A DNA stretch of 64,000 bases from Calocera cornea HHB12733. Taxonomy: Eukaryota; Basidiomycota; Dacrymycetes; Dacrymycetales; Dacrymycetaceae. The notes under the pieces are model-generated. The model was not told where the DNA came from. It made no database searches and was given only the letters and a program-made list of their open reading frames with translations. The translations under genes were made by a program, and so were the position numbers. Shown here in pieces: positions 22,269-30,603 of this stretch (positions are counted from its first letter, which is position 1; every line of letters begins with the position of its first letter). The stretch is taken from contig KV424023.1 in assembly GCA_001632435.1 (NCBI GenBank), positions 3,468 through 67,467 on the forward strand, in the 5' to 3' direction.

Positions 22269-23168
22269 GATGATATGGTTGAGTGGAGATTACGATAGAT
22301 GGATATCCAAGAAGGGTCGCGAAACGCTCGGAAGGTAGCGGGTACAGGAGTAGCGTGGAGGGAGATTGCGAATCCCTGTTCAGTGCATGCACGTGAGAGC
22401 ATACACGTCGCGAGGAGGGACGCGACGCGACGCGACGCGTCCCTCCACCTCCAATGGCGGGTCGGCCGGCTGGCTGGCCAACAAGTGCGCTCACAGCATT
22501 GATTATGGTGTAACTAGTCGAACCTACACGAGACCCCGATGTAATCTACCAGTGTCCCATAGAGTGTTATAGAATCACAACACATGACCGCCCCACTCGG
22601 CGGTAACATTCACTATCAGCAGCAGCAACAACATTTCCGGCGGAGCCGGTGGTACATCGATGGGAAGGGGATTGATACGATTTTTTTGGGGTTTGGTTTG
22701 GGTTTTGGACGGTGCAGATGATGGCCGGCCAGCCGAGGGTGGTGCAATAAGTCGAACAAGGGTTGGTGGAGGAAGTCGTGCGGCTGGCCGGCTGGTCGAG
22801 ATTGCGGTCGAGACGAGAGAATGATACAGGAGGAAGCCGACGCCCGCCGATGGGTGATAACAATTGCAGCAAGGGTTGGGGGAGGAGTCGTGCGGCGGGC
22901 AGAAGTTCCAGCTGACCAGAGTAGAGATGCGCATCTGCGCGAGTATATACGTACGTGTCGAGGAAAATGAGAGTGCTGATTGTGGCCAGCCGTCCGTCCG
23001 GGTCATTGTAGTAGCCCGACATGTTGTAGCGTGAACCATCCTAGAGCAGAGAAAAAGAGTAGCGAGAGAGTAGAGATAGGAAAGGTTTGGCAGGTCAGCC
23101 GGCTGCGATGTGCATGGTAAGGAGTGAAAGAATATTGGCCAGCCGGCCGGACCTCAGTCGGAGAGCAG
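22269..23168. promoter_or_regulatory. Spacer upstream of the 1053-aa gene: hairpin and direct repeat
   Basis: GGAGGGACGCG (22414-22424) and CGCGTCCCTCC (22436-22446) form an 11-bp stem around a loop of GACGC repeats, about 150 bp upstream of the 1053-aa gene start. Farther up, the segments 22757-22784 and 22870-22896 are near-identical direct copies of AAGGGTTGG-GGAGGA-GTCGTGCGGC. GGCCGGCC-type motifs occur near 22461, 22720, 22781 and 23136. The frames on the minus strand here (to about 23039) lack splice-consistent continuation, so I do not call a gene. Confidence 0.55.
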
Positions 23169-25600
23169 TCATTCGGTAGGCGGAGCGCGGTGATTACGCC
23201 GGGCCCAATCCTCATACTCGCGCCGTTGCTCTTCCTCCTGAAGACGTCGTCCCTCTTCGTCGATCTCGCGGTTCAGGGCACCTTCGACAGCACCGCGAGT
23301 CTCCTCCGGGAGGACGTTCGCGTCGGCCAGAATACTGGCAGCGAGGTGCAGCATGGTGAGCCGGGTCTGGGGTCCGGGCAGGGAGGCCAGAGCTGCAAGA
23401 TCACGACGCACGTATTCGGGATCAGGCGCCTATAAAGCGGTCGGCTGGCTGGCCGCAAAAGGAAAGAACAGAGTGCATACCAGTCCGATGGGCCAAGTAT
23501 GAGATCCATGCCAAGATCGCGGCCCACGCGGGGTAGTAGGAGGTGCTCCGGTCTCGGATGAGCGGTCGGAAGTGCCCTGGCAGGTTGTTCAGCATGACGG
23601 CCAGCCAGCCAGCGGGCTAAACAGTGGACGTACAAGGCGGCGACGCTGCGCAGGAGGCGCATCATCGGGCTGTTCCTCCGCCGAACGCTTCTCGACCGCT
23701 TTCCCTTTCCCTTTATCGACACGCTGGCCTGTGTCCGCCAGCTTGTGCACCCGCGTGTCCGCCTGCGTATCTTCCTTCGTATCCTCAACATCGACGTTGA
23801 CCTCACTGTCCCGGGCCTGTGGCTGGTGTGCGGGCGACGGCTGGCCAGCCGTTGGGATGAGGTCTTGAGACGTATCAACGGGGTAAGGAACCCCGGTGAT
23901 CTCCGCATATTGGTTGCGAAATGCGGCCGTGTTGGTACGGCGGAGAGCAGGAGCAGAGTAGCGGGCGGGGCGGGGAGGGATAACAGGCGTGGGTGAGGGC
24001 GGTTCTATGTGGCGGGGTGACTGCACGACGGGGAGGGGCGATTCGCCAGGGTCGTAGTGTTCCGCACCAATGCTGGGATCGATGGCTGGGCCGGCCGGCT
24101 GGCTGGCCTGCCGAGCAGCGTACTCAGCGCGGATACGATCGCCTTCAAGACGAGCCTGTCTGAACGTTTCTTGCAATTCATTGTAACGCCGCTGATTTTC
24201 GCGGTTGCGCATATCACGGATATAAGCGATGCGCGGATCGATGCGCTCAGGCGGACGGACAATCAGATTGGCAGGCGGATAACGATCAGGCTCTTCACCG
24301 GGGGGGAAAGTGACGGTTCCTAGCTGGATCTTGCCATCGGCGCGCAGGGGACCCTCATAACCTAGGGGAAAAGACGCATATAGTGAGCATATGCATCAGG
24401 CGGCCGGCGGGCCGTACGTACTGAACATCCTGCAGTCCTCCGGATGTCTGTTGAAGGAACACTCTGCGACGGAAGTCAGTTAACGGCTGGCTGGCCGGCA
24501 AACAAGTATGTAAACTTACTAAAGAACTTGGCCCCGGGGTTCTTCTGCGTTGAGATGAACCAATGCGCCTTTTTGCAGTGGAGGCAGGGGATCCACGGGT
24601 TGTCTGGGGTAGGATGCTTCCAGTCAAGATGCAGCTCACCCGACCAAAAATGGCGGGTGCCCCATTGCTCAGGAGACATGTAGTTCAGGCCTTCCGGCCA
24701 CCAATCGAGCGACCATGGGCCAGCCGGCCGTGCGCGGGTAAGGAGATCCCATTCTTCGAAGCTGACCATGCGCACAGAGTCATCACCAGTAGCAGCTGTG
24801 CTGGGCAGAAGGACAGGGGAGGCCGGCCGGTGGGCCGCGGGCCGAGGAGCAGGCTGGCGGGATGTGGGCTGATGCGCAGGCGGATTAGGTCTGGCGGTGG
24901 ATTGCATCGTGGTGGTCGAGGCCGCGTCACCCTGCATGGTGAACTTCCAGGGAGCCGTAGACCTTTGAGGGAGAGGATTGGGTACAGAAGGGACCACTCC
25001 AGCAGGCGGCTGGCCAACCGCAAGGGAAGGAGCCATAGTGCGCGGCGTGGCGGCCGTCGTCATCGCGGTGTTCGATGACACATCCTCCCTAAGATTGTAC
25101 CCCCACTCAGCGCGTTGACCAGCTTGACGACCAGCAGCATAGCCAGAACTGGGATTGTTGGCGGGTGTAAGCCGACGCGATAGATCCTGCGAGGGCTGGG
25201 GCTGGGGCTGGGGCCGAGGTGTGTCCTGCCGGCTGGCTGGCCGTGAACGGTTATCGCCGCGCGTGCTGTTGGAATGGGTACGCTGGCGGGTGTTCGAGAT
25301 CAGCCGAGGGGAGGCAGCACTCGGCTCGTCCGTGCCAGAAGTGGGTCGAGACGGACGGGGCCGAAGCTGGTACGTATATGCGGGTGTCGGGTACAGTATA
25401 GGAGGACCATCGGCCGGAGCAGGAGGATGTCCATGCGGCAGCGAGCGCGGCGGGGCAGGCGGCGACGGAGGCGGTACTTGCTGACTGTCACCACCGGCCG
25501 GCTGGCTGTCGTCTGCGTCGTCTGCCGGCGCATTGGACGCGGTGCGAGAGCGGAGATTGCGAGTCAGGAGCGTCGGTGTGAAAGGCTTGTTGGGCGCCAT
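23169..25600 (-). CDS. Unknown 735-aa transposon cargo protein
   Basis: Five exons join in phase: 25600-24520, 24463-24422, 24361-23634, 23576-23481, 23429-23169. All four introns (51-60 nt) contain the GGCCGGC-type motif. The N-terminal 270 residues are Pro/Ser/Arg-rich and disordered. An ordered segment follows, with WSLDWWPEGLNYMSPEQWG, a CLHCKKAHWF pair of cysteines and FNRHPEDC after the first splice, which together could form a small metal-binding unit. After that come a coiled, highly charged stretch (RNRENQRRYNELQETFRQ), a KGKGKAVEKR basic patch that could be a nuclear signal, and a C-terminal helix rich in Glu/Arg. I recognise no family. It may be a structural or DNA-binding cargo protein. 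The start is the first ATG of the open frame. Confidence 0.68.
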
Positions 25601-25889
25601 AGGGTTTGGCTGGCCGGCTGGCTGCCAGAGAGGGGAGGGAATGAAGACGGGAATGAAAAGCGGAGAGGGGAATAGGAGTGTGGTTGATATAGGGGGCCAG
25701 CCGGCCCCACTGGATATATGCTATGATGTTGTACAGAGAAGAGGGGAAGAAGGAGAGATGGAGGGGCGTCCAATTGTCGGCGCGTACCTTATGAGAGAAC
25801 GCGCTTCAGGGCTCAGTTTGCTTCCGGCTGGCCGGCCTTCGTGCAGAAGCGGCTCAGTCGCAACCTCCATCAGAAACACAGAGCAGACG

Positions 25890-26461
25890 ATGTCCGAACC
25901 ACGGGATGCCAGAACAACGGCGGCACAAGGTGCGGCCAGACATCCTTAATCGCAGCTGATCTGATGGGAAGAAGCAGGAGAAGTAGCTGATCGCGGTTCT
26001 GGCGGAGATATCGGCGAATACCAGGAAGAGATGGCGCTCGCCGTGGACGTCTTTGCTACGCGCCTGCAGGTGATACGGAGAAGTTCTGCTCGTGGCCGGC
26101 CAGCCATGGCTGACACATTGAACAGGAAGCACTGCTGGCCGATCTGGAGGACAATAAGCGCGACGTAGCTGCACAAGGGAAGGGTGGGAAGAGCAACCCC
26201 ACGCGTCGACGGCCAAGGCGAATGGAGCAGATCCTACAAGGGCTGTTCGAATACATTGACGTGCGCAATCTCGTGTGTATTCGCCGAACTGCTTCTAAGA
26301 TCGTTGCTTGTAGGGACTGGCAAGAGACGACGCGAAGGAACTTCATGTGGAAGAAGTTTTGGATGAGAAAGGCAAAGGAAAGGAGATTGAAGAGGGCGAG
26401 AAGGAGCGCTAGGGGCTGGCTGTGGTCGGATGGCTGTAGGCGGTCGGCCAGCCGGCCGTAG
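25890..26461 (+). CDS. Small basic cargo protein, 155 aa
   Basis: Three short exons (25890-25929, 25978-26069, 26126-26461) join in phase; the second intron holds GGCCGGCCAGCC. The first 45 residues are acidic (GGDIGEYQEEMALAVDVF). The middle has GKGGKSNPTRRRPRR. The C-terminus has LFEYIDVRNLVCIRR and is then strongly basic (WMRKAKERRLKRARR), fitting nuclear localisation or DNA/RNA binding. The end of the frame runs through a GGCCAGCCGGCC block, which supplies the last residues SASRP. I do not recognise a family. Without the spliced reading this gene would look like several unrelated scraps, so transcript support would matter. Confidence 0.55.
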
Positions 26462-26492
26462 GAGGGCAGGACGCATGACTTTGTATTAATAG

Positions 26493-27373
26493 CTACGTGC
26501 CACAATAGCCTATGTACATTTGATTCACGCGTGACGTTATACGGCTGGCTGGCCCAAGCGACGATGCGAGGGTGATACCTTCAAAAAAACACAGCACCCA
26601 AGTGGTTGCTGGATCGGGTGTCCTGTAGAGCAATGGTAAGCCATCAGAACCGGTTACGCATGCGCATGCATTGCGTACCCAGACTTGCCTCACGGTCGTG
26701 CTCAACTCAAGCAATTGCTCCAGGGTGCAGGGAGGAGAAGGATACAGATGCCATGTCCACCATTGCCGTAGTGCCGAGCGGACAGCCGGCCTGCCAGCAG
26801 ACAGAAGCAGCTGTAGATACGATTCAGAGCGATCATTACTTGAGTGATTGTCTGAAATACAATCAGCGTAAAGTCGATATCGGTGAACACGCGAGAGCGA
26901 CGCACGCGTATGCCCAAGAATGTCACATTTCATGCAATAAAGATCCCAAAGGCTGGCTGGCGGTGGTTGCCAATGACGAACGTTGCATATGTCCGCATAG
27001 ATCCACAGAGCAGGGGTCCCGAATCGGGGGGAAATCCAAGATACGAGGCCGTCGATGATCGATGTGACACGGGTCGGCTGGCCGGACAGCCCGCCAAGAG
27101 AATCAGACAAATTGAAGTCGAGAAGGACAATGTAAAGGGCTTGGGCAACATAGACGCTCTCCTGGATTGAGGCGGGGAATGGTTGTTCGGCGATAGGATA
27201 TAGACAGGAGTAAGCTGCCGAGAAAAGGAGCAACGCGAATGGACGAAGGTTGTGTGCAACAGAGGGACAACCAACGAACAAGCTAGGATTGGCGGGGGCA
27301 GCCGGGAGCGTGTCGCAGGAGAGAGACATGTCGGACCGCGTCGAGAGAGCAGGCAGAGACATGCCTTTGCATC
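26493..27373 (-). CDS. Possible membrane protein gene near the right end, structure unresolved
   Basis: The minus strand is open from an ATG at 27373 to 26493. The N-terminal part reads like a membrane protein (RPFALLLFSAAYSCLYP, YVAQALYIVLLDF). Good intron signals occur inside it (GTGCGTCGC...TTTCAG and GTACGCAAT...CTACAG), so the true product would differ from the open frame, and I could not settle the exons. It contains several GGCCGGC-type motifs. It may be a fifth cargo gene or a decaying one. Confidence 0.3.
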
Positions 27374-27464
27374 TATGTGACAGCCAGCCGGCCAGCCAGA
27401 AGGAAGAGGCCCAGGGGAGGGGGGGCAGCCAGAAGACGGGTAGGAAGTGGTCGACGACCAGACA

Positions 27465-27627
27465 GGCGCCCAGATATGGTCCACGTGCGACCAGATCTGT
27501 TTTTGGTAAGCGGCCCGCAGGCGACTGCATCACGACCAGATCTGGTCGAGAAAGACCCCTAACAGGCCCGTCGCGCGTCCCCAACGCAATACCCCTAAAA
27601 GGGCCCGTACGGGAGCTGCCTAGGGTG
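27465..27627 (-). repeat. Right terminal inverted repeat
   Basis: This is the reverse complement of the left end, with scattered substitutions and small length differences. It holds CCAGATCTGG at 27536-27545, CCAGATCTG at 27491 and CCAGATATGG at 27471. The two ends have diverged slightly, so the element is not a brand-new copy of a perfectly symmetric parent. Confidence 0.92.
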
Positions 27628-27635
27628 TCGTTGAC
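27628..27635 (+). repeat. Right target-site duplication TCGTTGAC
   Basis: This is an exact copy of 8464-8471 in the same orientation, next to the last base of the right terminal inverted repeat. Confidence 0.93.
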
Positions 27636-29188
27636 GTAGACGCGCGGGGCCAAGGCGGGGCCTGCGCTCCTCTGGAAAATTTTCGCGCACAGGCAGAGGA
27701 GGTAACGGTCGGGCGCTTAGGTCAGCCGGAGTCTGTTGAGCGGAACAAGCTCGCTCGGACTCGGACTCGGAACTCGTACGCTGCGGTCGTCATGTACAGT
27801 AGCTGTCAACGGCCACGGTCTGCGGCGGGCCATACCGACACACCGACACACCGCCCTCCGGAGGATGCATCAGCAACCCCCCCACGCCCATCCCCCGGTG
27901 CACATCCTGGGCGCGTTCCTGGCGGCTCGCCCGTCAAGCCAAGAGCCAGAGCACCGCACCACGATCCCCACCGATCCTGATCCTCACAATTGAAGTTTTC
28001 CGATTTGAATTCCAGCTGATGAACCTGGGACGATCAGAGGTGCCGCCGGTGACCAGCGGGCGCCAGCGGGCGGGGTGCACAGGCCAATTTGGGCGCTTGG
28101 GAGGGGGTAGCCGTGGACCGCGTGGACGACACAAGTAGCGCCCAGTCGAAGCGTGCTTCAGCGCTCCGTCCGATGGCAGCTCCGGGTGCGCGTCGAGCGG
28201 TGGGCAGCGGGCCAGCTAGCGCAGGGGCGTGCCCGCGGCCCTGAGCGGCGCGCTTGCATCGGCTTACCGCCTTCAGTTGCACTTCGGCGAGCGAACATCT
28301 GGTTTTCCAGATCTAAGACAAGACATGACAATAATAATGCTTATTACTTGCTCTGTGTGTGTTCCATGCCCGCGGTCATATCCGTCAGCGTCCCGGGGGA
28401 ATGTATTGTTTCACACGCGAGGTTCTCCGGAGGCCGAGGCGCTCGCGAGGGTTCGCGATCGCTCCGAAATGCCTCGTCATGACATGACATGACACGCCGC
28501 GGCAGGTGGGACCCCCTGAGAGGGCGCGAGGGGGAGATTATCCAAAAGCGATCAATAACCGGGCTGGCCCTGGGCTATCTACTCTAGCTGAGCACAGAGA
28601 GCGCCGCAGTGCTGACCAACGGGGGTGGTGATGTGTAGCGCTATAAGGCGGGAGAACAGCGGAAGTCATGTGAACAGGAGTGAGGAGAACAGGAACAAGA
28701 ACAAGACAAATGAGGAAAGATCCAAGACTGAGTGGGCGGGCTGTGGAAGCCCGTCCGGCGCCTAGAGGGCAGACCGCCACGACCGAAAGACTAGTGTTGA
28801 AACATCCCGCGATGATTGTATACGGGAGGGGACCAAGTGGACCAAGTGGAGTTGCTGATGTTTTCGTTGTTGGCTTGTGGGTGGTTGATACAGGATTAGC
28901 CGCGTCCAGCGGAGTGTTGTTGTACGGACAGAAGAACGACGAAGCACCGGAGGCGGGGAACGGAGGCAGCAGCGAGGCAGTCATTATTGCGGGGTCAGCG
29001 TCGGCGGGCGGGGCCTGCTGAAGCTGCCGCGGGGAACGCGCAGCCGCGTCTATTAGATGGTCGTTATATGGGCGGGTGAGAGCGAGCGAAACGAGGAGTG
29101 GAGAGCAGAAGCGGGCGCAGCCGCATTAAGTGAGTAATATGATGCCGAGAAGCAGATCCAAGAAGCAGAGAGAGGGGCGGAGAGAGGA
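27636..29188. other. Intergenic DNA right of the transposon
   Basis: This is host flank between the target-site duplication and the stop of the Sfp1-like gene. Frames on both strands are compositionally driven and unsupported. I see no RNA gene and no further copy of the element's terminal repeat. Confidence 0.5.
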
Positions 29189-30603
29189 TCACGCGTCCAT
29201 GGTGATGTCGCCCATCGATGGAACTGCGTAGCCCGCATACGGGTTCTGCTCCCACATGAGCTGCTGCTGCTGGGCCGGGGTGAGTTGCTGGGGCTGCCAC
29301 TCGCCCTCATCGGCCATCTCTTGCTGCAATGGCGAATGCATCTGCAGCCCGTTCTGCATGTCCATCCGCTTCTTCTGGTGGCTCAGCCCGCTCTTGCCCG
29401 GCAGCGGATGATGCTGCCCGCTCGCGAGGAGCGCGAGGCCGATGGCGCCGTGCGCGCCCGAGTGCTGGTAGTGATACCGCAGGCCGTTCATGTTCTTGTA
29501 CCGCCGCTCGCAGTTACCGCCGACGGCGCACGCGTACGGGCGCAGCTTCTCCTCTGCCTCCTGCTCGGTGAGCCCCTCCAAGCTCGGGTCCTTGGACGCA
29601 AAGTTGCACTGCCCGTGCAGGCGGTGGTACTTGAGCCCGTTCGCCTGCAGGTACTGCTTGTTGCAGCCGGGGGTGGGGCACTTGAACGGCTTGTTGCGGG
29701 TGAGGGAGGAGGCAGGGCGGGAGATGGTCGTGGTGCTGTCTGAGAACTCGCCGGAGGGCGAGCCGGCGCGGGAGGAGAGTGGGGTGGACGGGGCGGAGAG
29801 GAGCGCGGGGGTGATGGACGAGGCTGGGGAGTTGGGCGAGTCGAGGCCGTAGGGGAAGCGCTGGCTCATCGGCGTGGACGCGCCCGAGCGAGTGGGCGAG
29901 GTGGTGCGGGAGCCGGTTTGGATGGAGGGGAAGGAGCCGCGCGGGCCGGTGCGCAGCACCGAGGTATCGAACGCGGACTGTAGGTTTGACGACATCATGT
30001 TCCCGTTCTGGTTCTTGGACGGGCGGGGCTCGAGCTCCATCTCGCTCGGGTCGAACGCAGCTGTGGCCATGCCCTTGGGGTTCTGCGGGCCGACCTCGGG
30101 CGACTCCATCACGACGACGTGGACGTCCTCGTAGTGCTGGAGGAGGGAGTGGAGGTCCTGGAGGACAAGGCCGCAGCAGGTGAAATCGCGGCACTGGGCG
30201 GACTTAGTCAGCATGAGTTGTGGATACAGGGGTTTGGGCAAGTGCTCACAAAGTCATCCCTCGCGAGAGGGTTGTTCTCCGCGGCCAGGAATGCCTTGAA
30301 GGAGCGGGCGCGGTCTGACTCTGCCGAAGTGCCGAGCTTGGAGATGTTGTTCAGCATGTTCCAGCTGCGTGGTGAGGAGGAGTAGTCAGAACGGGGCGAT
30401 CCAAACGCGTACGGGGGAGGTGGTACGCACTCGAAGGAGGAGCCGCCGGAGCCGGACATGTTGAGCCAGTGTGAGAGGGAGGTGGGAGTGTTCTTGTAGG
30501 ACTGGCGCTGCTGGGAGAAGTCCCCGCCGTGGTGCGGGTGGGTGTCCATGATGTATGCATCGTTGGCGTTGTGCCGCATGGAGATGGGCACCGCGGACGA
30601 CAT
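29189..30603 (-). CDS. sfp1: Sfp1-like C2H2 zinc-finger transcription factor
   Basis: Exons 30603-30431, 30364-30250 and 30193-29189 join in phase to 430 residues; the introns are 66 and 56 nt. Near residue 100 lies a first finger-like segment CRDFTCCGLVLQDLHSLLQH with a C2H2 layout. The C-terminal third has two more: CPTPGCNKQYLQANGLKYH followed by LHGQC, and CAVGGNCERRYKNMNGLRYH followed by QHSGAH. The pair with NGLKYH/NGLRYH is the hallmark of fungal Sfp1-type factors, which in yeast drive ribosomal-protein and ribosome-biogenesis genes downstream of TOR. The segment between is Ser/Pro-rich. A Gln run (PAQQQQL) near the end may act in activation. Family assignment is firm; orthology to yeast Sfp1 is likely but not proven. 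Confidence 0.82.

Larger units (their letters stand above)
8690..27395. repeat. Dispersed GGCTGGCCGGC-type motif, about 60-70 copies
   Basis: Short blocks built from GGCTGG, CCGGCC and CCAGCC (core GGCTGGCCGGC or its reverse complement GCCGGCCAGCC) occur about every 250-300 bp across the whole element. Examples start near 9148, 9443, 9712, 9992, 10533, 11684, 12005, 12546, 13472, 13879, 14158, 14437, 14758, 15242, 15772, 17021, 17565, 19015, 20417, 21953, 22461, 23136, 24089, 25607, 26092 and 27380. Many lie inside introns, often just after the 5' splice site; others are in spacers, and some are in frame in exons, giving AGRPAG- or GWPAG-like residues. The host flanks have only isolated partial matches. 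Both orientations are used. Function is unknown; see findings. Confidence 0.88.
8472..27627. mobile_element. Complete 19.2-kb KDZ-class DNA transposon with cargo
   Basis: Both ends begin with the same 14 bp, CACCCTAGGCAGCT (8472-8485, and reverse-complemented at 27614-27627). Imperfect terminal inverted repeats continue inward to about 8644 and 27465. Directly outside lies an identical 8-bp direct repeat, TCGTTGAC, which is a target-site duplication; 8-bp duplications are known for Zisupton/KDZ elements. Inside are a KDZ transposase fused to a Ulp1 peptidase, four unknown genes, captured hsp90 fragments and a dense family-specific short motif. The perfect duplication and open, splice-consistent genes suggest a recent insertion that may still be competent. 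What I infer, not see, is mobility itself. The 19-kb size is much more than a transposase needs, so most of the element is cargo. Confidence 0.93.

Noticed and set aside
8690..27395. A CRISPR-like array explaining the evenly spaced motif.
   Set aside because: Repeats are too short and variable, spacing is irregular, and the DNA is clearly nuclear eukaryotic with introns.
26493..27653. 386-residue minus-strand frame running across the right terminal repeat to the target duplication.
   Set aside because: The upstream part is terminal-repeat sequence outside any plausible gene; only the part from the ATG at 27373 is kept, as a low-confidence call.
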